Numbered from the stretch's first letter, positions 45,837-54,480 are shown. The stretch: DNA of 64,000 bases from Peribacillus tepidiphilus (GCF_009466385.1 NZ_WIAQ01000003.1:1-64000), one strand, 5' to 3'. A program made the numbers and translations. Notes: generated by a model not told the origin, from the sequence alone.

Positions 45837-47897
45837 ATGGATATGAATCAGTATTTAGAAGTTTTTATCGAAGAAAGTAAAGAACACCTTCAAACATGTA
45901 ACGAACAATTACTTGAACTGGAGAAAAATCCTGAAGACTTGACCATTGTGAATGAGATATTCCGTTCAGCTCACACATTAAAAGGAATGTCTGCAACAAT
46001 GGGATACGAGGATTTAGCTAATTTAACCCATAAAATGGAAAATGTGCTAGATGGAATCCGTAACCACAAAATAAAAGTTTCGCCTGAAATTTTAGATGTA
46101 GTGTTTGAAGCGGTAGATCATTTGGAGGAAATGGTCATGTCCATTGCATCGGGTGGAGATGGGAAACGAGACGTATCTGACGTTGTTTCAAAGCTTCAGA
46201 TTATTGAAAAGGGAGAATCTCCACTTAAACAAGGAAACGCCAAGGCAGAGGTTTCAGCAACTACTGTTGTGGAAAATAACGTCTCATCTAAAAGCCATTA
46301 TGATGAATTCGAGCTAACCGTACTGCAACAATCAAAAGAGCAGGGATTTGAAAGTTATGAGGTTACAGTTCATTTAAGGGAGGACTGTCTTTTAAAAGCA
46401 GCTAGGGTTTTTATGGTTTTTGAAGTGTTAGAGAAAATCGGTGAAGTCATTAAATCTACTCCTCCAGCTGAACAATTAGAAGAAGAACAATTTGATTCCG
46501 AGTTTACTGTAACATTGGTTACAAAAGAATCGGCAGAAGATATCCAGAAAAAGGTATTGAAGGTTTCTGAGGTAGAAAAAGTTGAAGTAATCCCGGTGAA
46601 TTTCAACTCAATAAGAAATGCATCTGAACATGAAAATGTACCTGTCATTGTATCAGAAAATGTAAAAGATACCCAATCTGTGCCATCAAATTCCGAAAAA
46701 AATAAATCTGAGGATCAAACGAAGAAAGCTGGAAACAAACAGGCCAATACCAATAAGACAATCAGAGTGAATATTGAACGACTGGATATTCTTATGAATC
46801 TATTTGAAGAACTAGTGATTGATCGTGGAAGGCTTGAACAAATTTCTAGAGATTTAAATAATCAAGAACTTCATGAAACTGTCGAAAGAATGTCCAGAAT
46901 TTCAGGAGATTTACAGAATATTATACTTAACATGCGGATGGTCCCTGTTGAAACAGTGTTCAATCGATTCCCTAGAATGGTTCGTCAGTTGGCACGTGAT
47001 TTAAATAAGAAAATCAATTTGGAAATCGTAGGTGCTGAAACGGAGCTTGATCGAACGGTTATTGATGAAATTGGTGACCCATTAGTTCATCTATTACGAA
47101 ATGCAATTGATCATGGAATAGAGGTACCGGAAGAACGTGTAAAAAAAGGAAAGCAAGAAGAGGGAAATGTAGTCCTAAAAGCGTACCATAGCGGTAATCA
47201 CGTATTCATTGAAATTGAAGATGATGGTGCTGGTATTAGTAGGGAAAAAGTGCTGAAAAAAGCAATTTCTAAAGGGATTGTTTCTGAGCAGGCAGCTGCG
47301 TCCATGTCTGACCGACAGGTATTTGAGTTAATATTTGCTTCTGGATTTTCCACTGCAGAGAAAATTTCAGATGTTTCAGGACGTGGGGTAGGGCTTGATG
47401 TCGTCAAGAACACAATTGAATCTCTTGGAGGATCTGTTTCCATTGATTCAAAAGAAGGAGAAGGCTCAGTTTTCTCGATTCAGCTTCCTTTAACGTTATC
47501 GATTATTTCCGTTATGCTTGTTGAAATTCAAAAAGAGAAATTCGCTATTCCACTTTCATCTATTATTGAAACGGCCATTGTGAGAAAAGATGAAATCTTG
47601 AATGCCCACAATCAACAAGTCATCGATTTTAGAGGTAAGGTCGTTCCATTGTTAGATTTGAAAGAAATCTTTGAAATACCAGTGTACGATGAGGGAGATG
47701 AATTCTTCTCAGTTGTTATCGTAAGAAAAGGAGACAAAATGGCTGGACTTGTTGTAGACTCATTTATCGGTCAACAAGAAATTGTCCTCAAGTCTCTTGG
47801 TAATTACTTAAATTCTGTCTTTGCTATTTCCGGTGCTACGATTCTCGGCGATGGTCAAGTTGCCTTAATTATTGATTGCAATGCTTTAATAAAATAA
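45837..47897 (+). CDS. cheA: Chemotaxis histidine kinase CheA
   Basis: The 686-residue kinase has all five regions: P1 HPt with His46 (IFRSAHTLKGMSATMG), P2 CheY/CheB-binding region, P3 dimer helix pair (RLDILMNLFEELVIDRGRLE), P4 ATPase with LLRNAIDHGIEVPEER and DDGAGISREKV, GFSTAEKISDVSGRGVGLDV, and the P5 CheW-like end. ATG 45837 (MDMNQYLEVF) was chosen over an in-frame TTG at 45816 that overlaps the GAGGGGTG site. Confidence 0.97.
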   Translation: MDMNQYLEVFIEESKEHLQTCNEQLLELEKNPEDLTIVNEIFRSAHTLKGMSATMGYEDLANLTHKMENVLDGIRNHKIKVSPEILDVVFEAVDHLEEMVMSIASGGDGKRDVSDVVSKLQIIEKGESPLKQGNAKAEVSATTVVENNVSSKSHYDEFELTVLQQSKEQGFESYEVTVHLREDCLLKAARVFMVFEVLEKIGEVIKSTPPAEQLEEEQFDSEFTVTLVTKESAEDIQKKVLKVSEVEKVEVIPVNFNSIRNASEHENVPVIVSENVKDTQSVPSNSEKNKSEDQTKKAGNKQANTNKTIRVNIERLDILMNLFEELVIDRGRLEQISRDLNNQELHETVERMSRISGDLQNIILNMRMVPVETVFNRFPRMVRQLARDLNKKINLEIVGAETELDRTVIDEIGDPLVHLLRNAIDHGIEVPEERVKKGKQEEGNVVLKAYHSGNHVFIEIEDDGAGISREKVLKKAISKGIVSEQAAASMSDRQVFELIFASGFSTAEKISDVSGRGVGLDVVKNTIESLGGSVSIDSKEGEGSVFSIQLPLTLSIISVMLVEIQKEKFAIPLSSIIETAIVRKDEILNAHNQQVIDFRGKVVPLLDLKEIFEIPVYDEGDEFFSVVIVRKGDKMAGLVVDSFIGQQEIVLKSLGNYLNSVFAISGATILGDGQVALIIDCNALIK

Positions 47898-47980
47898 TAA
47901 TCTTAGAGTTTTTAATATATATAGTTATCATTAACCAAGTGTGACAATCATGGATCATGCGGTTGTTAAAGGGGGAGTAG

Positions 47981-48451
47981 ATGGTGGTGCAAGTTGCAAT
48001 GACGGATATTAAAGTAATTGTTTTTCAATTGAAAGGGAAAGAATATGCCATTCCGGTTAACCAAGTTCGCTCGATCGAAAAAGTTCAACATATAACAAGG
48101 GTGCCTAAAACAGCTCCTTATGTAAAAGGGGTTATCAATTTGAGAGGGGTTGTTACTCCGATTATTGACCTTCGTTCCCGTTTTGAACTTGAAGAATGTG
48201 AATACTCGGAAAGCACAAGAATTATCATTGTCGCCTTGAATGATATGGAAGTCGGTTTAATTGTAGATGCAGCAAATGATGTTATTGATATACCAAGTCA
48301 AAATATTGAACCACAGCCCGAAGTAGTTGGAACTGTGGAAGCTGATTATATAAACGGGGTAGCAAAAATTGACAAAAGACTTCTCATTTTAATTAACCTA
48401 GAAAAAGTTTTAAATCCACAAGGATTAAAAGAAGTGCGCGGAGATGAATAA
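47981..48451 (+). CDS. cheW: Chemotaxis coupling protein CheW
   Basis: CheW links receptors to CheA. The 156-residue protein has the family core KGKEYAIPVNQVRSIEKVQH, YVKGVINLRGVVTPIIDLRS and ADYINGVAKIDKRLLILINL. The ATG at 47981 is close behind GGGGGAG; a second in-frame ATG at 47999 would give a start more like B. subtilis CheW but lacks its own site. The 83-base gap from cheA is long for this cluster. Confidence 0.95.
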   Translation: MVVQVAMTDIKVIVFQLKGKEYAIPVNQVRSIEKVQHITRVPKTAPYVKGVINLRGVVTPIIDLRSRFELEECEYSESTRIIIVALNDMEVGLIVDAANDVIDIPSQNIEPQPEVVGTVEADYINGVAKIDKRLLILINLEKVLNPQGLKEVRGDE

Positions 48452-48456
48452 TCATT

Positions 48457-49095
48457 ATGTCATTTATTAATAAAATTTCTTCCATTCATCTCGATATCTT
48501 AAAGGAAATCGGAAATATCGGGGCAGGTCATGCTGCAACTGCCTTATCCACTTTGTTAAATAAAAAAATTGATATGAAGGTCCCCGATGTCCGGATCGTT
48601 TCATTTGACGAAATGATGGAATTGGCGGGAGGTCCTGACAATATCGTTGCCAGTGTTTTTTTAAGAATTGACGGAGAGGCTCCAGGGAGCATGTTTTTCG
48701 TTTTATCCTTGGAGCAAGCGAGTCACTTCATTTATCAGATGACTGGAGAGGAGAATATTGACTTTACCTCTCCTCCCTATCCAGAAATAGCTGTTTCTGC
48801 GCTTCAAGAGCTTGGAAATATACTCTCAGGATCCTATCTTTCTTCCTTATCTGATTTTACAAGATTACATCTATACCCTTCTGTTCCAGCTCTGTCTATC
48901 GATATGGTTGGAGCAGTTATTAGCTTTGGTCTCTTGGAACTTTCTCAAGTGAGTGATTACGCGATTGTCATTGATACTGCTTTGAATGAGGATGATGCAC
49001 AATTCGGTAGCGTGAAAGGGCATTTCTTCTTATTACCAGATCCGAACTCTTTTGAAATTATTTTCTCTGCACTAGGAGTTCCTGTGAATGAATGA
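48457..49095 (+). CDS. cheC: CheY-P phosphatase CheC
   Basis: The 212-residue protein has two CheC phosphatase motifs: Asp13/Glu17/Asn20 ([18 protein letters not shown]) and Ser114/Glu118/Asn121 ([13 protein letters not shown]). CheC hydrolyses CheY-P and binds CheD, forming a feedback loop for adaptation. It starts 6 bases after cheW and overlaps cheD by 8 bases. Confidence 0.96.
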   Translation: MSFINKISSIHLDILKEIGNIGAGHAATALSTLLNKKIDMKVPDVRIVSFDEMMELAGGPDNIVASVFLRIDGEAPGSMFFVLSLEQASHFIYQMTGEENIDFTSPPYPEIAVSALQELGNILSGSYLSSLSDFTRLHLYPSVPALSIDMVGAVISFGLLELSQVSDYAIVIDTALNEDDAQFGSVKGHFFLLPDPNSFEIIFSALGVPVNE

Positions 49096-49585
49096 AATCG
49101 CAAAAGTCATAAAAGTAGGGATTGCTGATATGAATATTGTACGCTACCCACATGTGATTCGAACATCAGGGTTAGGTTCTTGCGTTGGAGTTGTCATTTA
49201 TGACCAAATTAAAGAATTGGCCGGTATGGTGCATGTGATGTTACCAGATTCTTCTTTGGCCAAGGAAGGGCACATTAATATTGCCAAATATGCTGACACA
49301 GGTATTAATGAACTAGTCAAGAGACTCATTCGTGAAGGTGCAAGGCCATCTTCCTTAAAAGCAAAGATTGCCGGAGGAGCTCAAATGTTCCAATTTTCTA
49401 GTGGAAATGACTTAATGAGGATCGGACCAAGAAATGTTGAAGCGGTAAAACATTGTTTAAGAAAGCTTGGAATCCCAATTGTTGCTGAAGATGTAGGTGG
49501 AAACAATGGAAGAACGATAGAATTTAATCCAAAGACATGCTTGTTGAATGTAAGAACAGTAAATAAAGGAGCTGCCGATATTTAA
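49088..49585 (+). CDS. cheD: Chemoreceptor glutamine deamidase CheD
   Basis: CheD deamidates receptor glutamines and enhances CheC. The 165-residue protein has the catalytic Cys32 ([13 protein letters not shown]) and His49 ([10 protein letters not shown]), both in the expected places, and the later [20 protein letters not shown] stretch. It overlaps cheC by 8 bases and the next gene by 1 base. Confidence 0.96.
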   Translation: MNEIAKVIKVGIADMNIVRYPHVIRTSGLGSCVGVVIYDQIKELAGMVHVMLPDSSLAKEGHINIAKYADTGINELVKRLIREGARPSSLKAKIAGGAQMFQFSSGNDLMRIGPRNVEAVKHCLRKLGIPIVAEDVGGNNGRTIEFNPKTCLLNVRTVNKGAADI

Positions 49586-49920
49586 TGGTCGGTTCGATTT
49601 GGATCAATATTCTCTTTTCAATTTCAGGGTTTTTGATTTATTTATTGCTTACATATAGTAAGTATTATCCCCTTCAAACCATATTGGAATCAGCAATAAT
49701 AGGATGTATTTTTTTTATCGTGGCCTTTCTGTTTCGTAGACTATTTTTTTTATCATTAAATGAACAAAAAAGTGACAATGTAGAGCCTATAAAACAAGGT
49801 GCTCAAGTTGAAAAAGTCGTTAACAGCCTATCAAAGAATCAACACATGGACCTTTCAGAGGAAGATGTAAAACAAGTTACTGCTTATATTCAGAAATTAA
49901 TGAGTGATAGTAAGAAGTAA
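49585..49920 (+). CDS. Unknown two-membrane-segment protein after cheD
   Basis: I do not recognise this 111-residue protein. It has two membrane segments (about 6-24 and 36-54), with the FRRLF basic stretch at the second one's end predicting both termini in the cytoplasm. A charged cytoplasmic tail closes with MDLSEEDVKQVTAYIQKLMS. The ATG overlaps the cheD stop by one base, so it is translated with the chemotaxis genes; no such gene is present here in B. subtilis as far as I recall. A strong terminator follows directly. Confidence 0.8.
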   Translation: MVGSIWINILFSISGFLIYLLLTYSKYYPLQTILESAIIGCIFFIVAFLFRRLFFLSLNEQKSDNVEPIKQGAQVEKVVNSLSKNQHMDLSEEDVKQVTAYIQKLMSDSKK

Positions 49921-49959
49921 TAGTCAGCACAGTTCTGTAACTTTGCTGACTATTTTTTT
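49921..49959 (+). terminator. Intrinsic terminator within the fla/che region, before sigD
   Basis: TAGTCAGC (49921-49928) pairs with GCTGACTA (49945-49952), with an inner AGTT/AACT stem, followed by TTTTTTT. It would end most transcripts from the flagellar genes before sigD. Confidence 0.9.
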
Positions 49960-50092
49960 AAATGTTTTTTGCATGTTTTAGAGAAGGGACTTAATGAAAG
50001 ATTCTTATAGAGTAAATAATTGATCTATAGGTAGGAAACTACAATAATTGCAGCTTACCTACTTTCATTCTCTATAAATATAAGTGTTAATT

Positions 50093-50101
50093 TGATATAA
50101 T
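50093..50101 (+). promoter_or_regulatory. Extended -10 promoter of sigD
   Basis: TGATATAAT: a perfect TATAAT (50096-50101) with an extended TGn element. The -35 region (TATAAA, 50073-50078) is weak. An AGAAGC-AAAA-GCTTCT dyad (50105-50120) covers the expected transcript start. Confidence 0.65.
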
Positions 50102-50104
50102 AAT

Positions 50105-50120
50105 AGAAGCAAAAGCTTCT
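50105..50120. repeat. Dyad at the sigD transcript start
   Basis: AGAAGC (50105-50110), AAAA, GCTTCT (50115-50120): a perfect 6-bp inverted repeat immediately after the -10 element. It could be a 5' stem-loop or an operator. Confidence 0.5.
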
Positions 50121-50146
50121 GTATCAGGGTGTTAGGAGGAGAAAAA

Positions 50147-50911
50147 TTGTCTCAACTGACTAACGTTGAAGAACAGCTACTATGGAAAAAATGGATTGAT
50201 AGTCGTGATCAGCACGCAGGTGATTTGTTAGTCAAAAAATACTTGCCACTTGTTTCCTATCACGTTCAACGAATCTCTGTAAATTTGCCAAAGAGTGTGA
50301 GCAGAGAGGACTTAAGAAGTTTAGGTATGATGGGGCTTTTTGACGCTTTGGAACGCTTTGATCCCAATAGAGATTTGAAATTTGATACATATGCTTCTTT
50401 TCGGATACGTGGAGCCATAATTGATGGATTGCGGAAAGAAGATTGGCTTCCTAGGGGAACCCGGGAAAAAGCAAAAAAAATTGAATTGACGATTGAAAAA
50501 TTAGAGCAAAAGTATATGAGGAATGTGAGTGCTGATGAAATAGCAAAAGAGCTTGGACTTTCAGTAGAAGATGTAATAACGACTATGAATGAAAGTTTTT
50601 TTTCAAGCATTTTATCCATGGATGATCATCCTTTAGATTCAGAAGAAAAAGAAGGGGTCCATTATCACATAAGAGATGAAAAAGCAATTCTACCTGAAGA
50701 TCATTTAGTTAAAAATGAGATGTATGAAGAACTGTCCAAAATAATTTCTACGCTTAACCCAAATGAACAGCTTGTACTTCAATTATTTTATAAAGAAGAG
50801 CTAACCTTAACGGAAATTGGACAAGTTATGAATTTATCAACGTCTCGAATATCACAAATTCATTCAAAAGCGTTGTTCAAAATAAAACGTATTTTAGAAA
50901 ATGTAATGTAA
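50147..50911 (+). CDS. sigD: RNA polymerase sigma factor SigD (FliA family)
   Basis: Sigma-D directs transcription of flagellin, stator, receptor and autolysin genes. The 254-residue protein has region 2 (YLPLVSYHVQRISVNLPKSV, LRSLGMMGLFDALERFDPNR, FDTYASFRIRGAIIDGLRKE), region 3, and region 4 (LTLTEIGQVMNLSTSRISQI). Length equals B. subtilis SigD. TTG 50147, 6 bases after AGGAGGAG, was chosen; an in-frame GTG at 50129 precedes that site. Confidence 0.97.
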   Translation: MSQLTNVEEQLLWKKWIDSRDQHAGDLLVKKYLPLVSYHVQRISVNLPKSVSREDLRSLGMMGLFDALERFDPNRDLKFDTYASFRIRGAIIDGLRKEDWLPRGTREKAKKIELTIEKLEQKYMRNVSADEIAKELGLSVEDVITTMNESFFSSILSMDDHPLDSEEKEGVHYHIRDEKAILPEDHLVKNEMYEELSKIISTLNPNEQLVLQLFYKEELTLTEIGQVMNLSTSRISQIHSKALFKIKRILENVM

Positions 50912-50939
50912 TAATGTTTATGGAGAGTAGGTGCAGTTT

Positions 50940-52301
50940 GTGAATGAATTCTTCGAATTAGTCCTATCAAAAGATCATATGTCGGCATCAGTAAAATTGA
51001 GAGATCTCCCTCTCGACATCTCGCTAGAGGAACAATCCTTTAAGGAATGGCTACATGAGAAAAAAATAATATTCGGTCTGAAACATGAAGCGATTCATTC
51101 ATTGTGCTCAAATCCGCATCAATGTCAATATCCTGTTTTAGTTGCAGAAGGGATCGCTCCTTCAAATGGTAGCGATGGATATATTAGACCAGAATTCAAT
51201 ACGTCAGAAGAAAAATCAATATCTGACAATAGGAACTTTAATTTTAAAAACATTATGAATATTCCTTCTGTAAAAAGCGGGCAGCTCGTAGCTACGATCA
51301 TTCCACCAACTCTAGGTGTTAGTGGAATGGATGTTTATGGTAATAGTGTACCTGCAAAAAATGGTAGACCCGCAAGGTTGAGACCAGGAAAAAATATACT
51401 TTTTCACCAGAATCAAGTTTATGCAACGACGGATGGTCAAATAAGCATTACTTCCAATTCCATTAATGTTTTTCCAGTTTTTGAAGTCCAAGGTGACCTT
51501 GATATGGAAGTGGGCAATATTGATTTCATTGGGAATGTAGTGATTAAGGGGAATGTTCCGACAGGATATTCGATCAAAGCTGGAGGAGATATTAAAATTT
51601 CTGGTTTAGTGGAAGGAGCAGAGTTAATTGCAGGAGGTTCAATCTCAATTTCTGGAGGTATTGCCGGTGCATCAAGAGGGATGGTGAAAGCTGGCGTAAA
51701 CATTTATACTCGATATCTAAATCAAGCATTTTGTAAAGCAGGAAACGATATTTACGTAGAGACTTCTATTTTACATAGCACAGTAGAAAGTGGAGGACAT
51801 GTATTTGCACCAAAAGGACAGATTATTGGCGGAAGAGTTTCTGCCAATAAAGGGATTGAAGTAGGTGAGATCGGAAACGAGCATTACACGAAAACAGAAA
51901 TTTTAGTTGGCAATTTACAATCCATACTGAACCATGAAAAAGAGCTTAAAAAAGAAATAGATGAAGTAAAAGAATCTTTAGAAAAATTACATGTGTTAAA
52001 AAATAAACTTAAAGGTGTTTTACATTCGCGAAAAAATTTAACGCAGCAAGAACAACTCTTATTGAACAAACAACAGACCACCTCGCTATCATTGGAAAAA
52101 AAGCTGATGCTGCTTCAAAATGAATATAATCAATTAATGGAAGAATATACGGAAAATAAGGATGCTTATGTAAAAGTTCACGGTACGATTCATCCAAATA
52201 CCCAAATTTGTTTTGGTAAATATCGTAAATTAACACAACAAGCAGTTAAAGCTTGTAAGTTTGTTTTTAGACAAGGAGAAATCATCACCATTCCTTTATA
52301 A
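50940..52301 (+). CDS. fapA: FapA (DUF342) family flagellar-locus protein
   Basis: The 453-residue protein has the FapA beta-helix core: VKSGQLVATIIPPTLGVSGM with GNSVPAKNGRPARLRPGKNI, then stacked short strands (VEGAELIAGGSISISGGIAG, STVESGGHVFAPKGQIIGGR), and a C-terminal coiled coil (about 325-405). In other bacteria FapA has been tied to polar flagellar targeting or polymer attachment; its role in Bacillus is unclear, and B. subtilis has no such gene here. GTG 50940 (after TAGGTG) and GTG 50931 are both possible starts. Confidence 0.87.
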   Translation: MNEFFELVLSKDHMSASVKLRDLPLDISLEEQSFKEWLHEKKIIFGLKHEAIHSLCSNPHQCQYPVLVAEGIAPSNGSDGYIRPEFNTSEEKSISDNRNFNFKNIMNIPSVKSGQLVATIIPPTLGVSGMDVYGNSVPAKNGRPARLRPGKNILFHQNQVYATTDGQISITSNSINVFPVFEVQGDLDMEVGNIDFIGNVVIKGNVPTGYSIKAGGDIKISGLVEGAELIAGGSISISGGIAGASRGMVKAGVNIYTRYLNQAFCKAGNDIYVETSILHSTVESGGHVFAPKGQIIGGRVSANKGIEVGEIGNEHYTKTEILVGNLQSILNHEKELKKEIDEVKESLEKLHVLKNKLKGVLHSRKNLTQQEQLLLNKQQTTSLSLEKKLMLLQNEYNQLMEEYTENKDAYVKVHGTIHPNTQICFGKYRKLTQQAVKACKFVFRQGEIITIPL

Positions 52302-52368
52302 TCGATATGTACAGACCTAATAAATGGACTTTTTTGTAAGGAATCCCTCTGAAAAAGGAAGTGTATGC

Positions 52369-52680
52369 ATGTCTTTAAAGGCCATTGAAATGCAGGTTGC
52401 GTTGCCTAGGACACAAGACGCAGGGAAAATTCAAGAGCAATTGCAGCAAAGAGGGCAACTTTCACAGGATTTTGCTTCGCTAGAAATGAAAAAGGAAAGC
52501 GAAAAGCAGCAAAAAACGGTTTTGAAAAGCAGCCAAAAGGAAAAGGCTGAATTTAATAAGGAAGGGGAATCGAAGGAATCAGGGCAGGATCCATCACAAA
52601 ATAATAAAAAGCAGAATAAAAAAGGACATGCAAAATTAAACCATCCCTACAAGGGGAATAAAATAGATTACTCAGGATAA
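52369..52680 (+). CDS. Unknown small hydrophilic protein between fapA and swrB
   Basis: I do not recognise this 103-residue protein with confidence. Its first 35 residues (SLKAIEMQVALPRTQDAGKI and following QEQLQQRGQ) look like an ordered amphipathic segment; the remainder is Lys/Glu/Gln/Asn-rich and probably disordered. ATG 52369 follows GGAAGTG; an in-frame ATG at 52324 lacks a site. The gap to the next gene is 9 bases. A short conserved N-terminus in a flagellar locus suggests a peptide that binds a partner. Confidence 0.72.
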   Translation: MSLKAIEMQVALPRTQDAGKIQEQLQQRGQLSQDFASLEMKKESEKQQKTVLKSSQKEKAEFNKEGESKESGQDPSQNNKKQNKKGHAKLNHPYKGNKIDYSG

Positions 52681-52689
52681 GAGGTTGTT

Positions 52690-53328
52690 ATGATATTTTT
52701 TATTATTCTTAGTTTTATCATAAACTTCATTGCGATATTTGCGATCATTGTCTTGTATCAACGTCAAAATCTTTTGATTAAGGGAGAAAAAAAGCAAAAA
52801 CAACTGATAAACGAGCTCGAGGAAATTTTTCAATCCTTCATTTTGGAAATGAAGGAGGAAAATGAAAAGCTACTCGAAATGGTGTCAAAAAGACATGAAA
52901 ACCCATCAGCCTTAAAAGATCATAATCTTGAACGGAATACGGTACAAACTTCGACAAATCGTGGGGAAAATGTCCAAAAAACAGTACCTTCTATTCGTCA
53001 AGTTCAAAACGTTTACAAATATGGTAACTCGGATACAGATGTAAAGGAGATAGAGGAATATAGTAAATTAATGAAGATCGAAGACTCTTTGGAAATTAAA
53101 CATAACTACATTAAGGCAAATAAAAAAGACAGGCAGACACTTGGCAATCAAAACAAGGCTAAAACTTCGTTTGAAAAGCAGCTACAAAAACATAATGAGG
53201 ATATAAAATTGACACTAACAGAGCAGGTGGTTTCTTTATATAAAGAAGGGTTAGAACCGGAGGAAATCGCCAAAAAGCTGAATAAAGGTAAGACTGAAAT
53301 AGAGTTATTATTGAAGTTCAACTCATAA
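52690..53328 (+). CDS. swrB: SwrB-like (YlxL) flagellar/swarming protein
   Basis: The 212-residue protein has an N-terminal membrane segment (about 2-22), a coiled coil (about 30-70), a low-complexity middle, and a conserved C-terminal helix-turn-helix-like piece: EQVVSLYKEGLEPEEIAKKL and NKGKTEIELLL. This architecture and position (last gene before rpsB) fit B. subtilis SwrB, which activates the export apparatus and sigma-D activity. Sequence conservation is low outside the ends, so the name is by architecture and context. Confidence 0.78.
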   Translation: MIFFIILSFIINFIAIFAIIVLYQRQNLLIKGEKKQKQLINELEEIFQSFILEMKEENEKLLEMVSKRHENPSALKDHNLERNTVQTSTNRGENVQKTVPSIRQVQNVYKYGNSDTDVKEIEEYSKLMKIEDSLEIKHNYIKANKKDRQTLGNQNKAKTSFEKQLQKHNEDIKLTLTEQVVSLYKEGLEPEEIAKKLNKGKTEIELLLKFNS

Positions 53329-53362
53329 AAATGTGAAATCTACTTGATTCCACATTTTTTTT
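53327..53362 (+). terminator. Intrinsic terminator after swrB
   Basis: AAAATGTGAAATC (53327-53339) pairs with GATTCCACATTTT with one mismatch and a 5-base loop, followed by TTTT. It overlaps the -35 of the rpsB promoter. Confidence 0.85.
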
Positions 53363-53372
53363 ATGCTATAGT
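53344..53372 (+). promoter_or_regulatory. Sigma-A promoter of rpsB
   Basis: TTGATT at 53344-53349, a 17-base spacer and TATAGT at 53367-53372, with an extended TGc element (53364-53366). The promoter overlaps the swrB terminator hairpin. Confidence 0.65.
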
Positions 53373-53400
53373 TTCAAATGGTGTTATTACACACGTTCAA

Positions 53401-53460
53401 GGATTCGGTCAGCAGGTGCTGTTCATAACAGTTTCTGGCCGGAGATGATCGGAACGGAGG
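53401..53460 (+). ncRNA. Structured leader of rpsB
   Basis: CGGTCAG (53406-53412) pairs with CTGGCCG (53435-53441; one T-G) and, inside it, CTGTT (53419-53423) with AACAG (53427-53431). A GC-rich purine stretch (GGAGATGATCGGAACGGAGG) follows before the ribosome-binding site. It looks like an autoregulatory ribosomal-protein leader; no named family was confirmed. Confidence 0.55.
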
Positions 53461-53486
53461 AAATTTAAAACCTAGGAGGAAAAATT

Positions 53487-54197
53487 ATGTCAGTAATTTC
53501 TATGAAGCAATTACTAGAAGCTGGTGTACATTTCGGACACCAAACTCGCCGTTGGAATCCAAAAATGAAGAAGTATATCTTCACTGAGCGTAACGGCATT
53601 TATATTATCGACCTTCAAAAAACTGTGAAAAAGGTTGAAGAAGCTTACAACTTCGTTAAGGAAGTAGCTGCAAATGGCGGTACAATCCTTTTCGTTGGTA
53701 CTAAAAAGCAAGCTCAAGATTCTGTTAAAGAAGAAGCGATCCGCTCTGGGCAATTCTATGTAAACCAACGCTGGTTAGGTGGAACTTTAACAAACTTTGC
53801 AACAATTCAAAAGCGTATTGCTCGTCTTAAAGAAATTGAAAAAATGGAAGAAGACGGAACTTTTGAAGTGCTTCCTAAAAAGGAAGTTATCCAACTTAAA
53901 AAGGAACATGAGCGCTTAGAAAAATTCTTAGGCGGAATTAAAGATATGAAGCAACTTCCTGATGCGATCTTTGTTATCGATCCACGTAAAGAGCGTATTG
54001 CTGTTGCTGAAGCTCACAAGTTAAACATTCCACTTGTTGGCATTGTTGATACAAACTGTGACCCAGATGAAATTGACTACGTAATTCCAGCGAACGATGA
54101 CGCAATCCGTGCAGTAAAACTTCTTACTGCGAAAATTGCTGACGCTATTTTAGAAGCTAAGCAAGGCGAAGAAGTAACTGAAACAACAACTGCTTAA
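53487..54197 (+). CDS. rpsB: 30S ribosomal protein S2
   Basis: The 236-residue protein starts [20 protein letters not shown] and keeps [20 protein letters not shown] and [20 protein letters not shown]. The start follows CTAGGAGG. S2 binds late to the 30S platform. rpsB and tsf are neighbours in most bacteria, but here a terminator and a 283-base gap separate them. Confidence 0.98.
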   Translation: MSVISMKQLLEAGVHFGHQTRRWNPKMKKYIFTERNGIYIIDLQKTVKKVEEAYNFVKEVAANGGTILFVGTKKQAQDSVKEEAIRSGQFYVNQRWLGGTLTNFATIQKRIARLKEIEKMEEDGTFEVLPKKEVIQLKKEHERLEKFLGGIKDMKQLPDAIFVIDPRKERIAVAEAHKLNIPLVGIVDTNCDPDEIDYVIPANDDAIRAVKLLTAKIADAILEAKQGEEVTETTTA

Positions 54198-54200
54198 TTT

Positions 54201-54243
54201 AAAAAGGTGATAAGAGGACAAGGCCTTTTATCACCTTTTTTTA
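54201..54243 (+). terminator. Intrinsic terminator between rpsB and tsf
   Basis: AAAAAGGTGATAA (54201-54213) pairs with TTATCACCTTTTT (54228-54240) over 13 bp, followed by more T. Confidence 0.92.
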
Positions 54244-54480
54244 GACTAAATGATGGCAGACAAAGTTACAATCTGGTTGATGAATAAAGCAGTTGTCATT
54301 CGGCAAATATGCCTTTGATGACATTTTCATACAGGTTGAAGGGTTGTTAGTTGATAATTCTTCTCTCTTTTAGGCAAAATGATTAAGAGCAAGTTTAGAA
54401 ATAAATACAGAAAGAGCACATTCGTAAAAAAAACAAGCTACTTTCTATAAAGTACATAATAATTAAGGAGGAACTCCACT
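54244..54480 (+). other. Intergenic region before tsf
   Basis: No gene is visible. A hairpin is present: TGTCAT (54294-54299) with ATGACA (54318-54323) and inner GGCA/TGCC, followed by only TTTT. TTGATA at 54351-54356 with CAAAAT 18 bases later is a weak promoter candidate for tsf. Confidence 0.4.
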
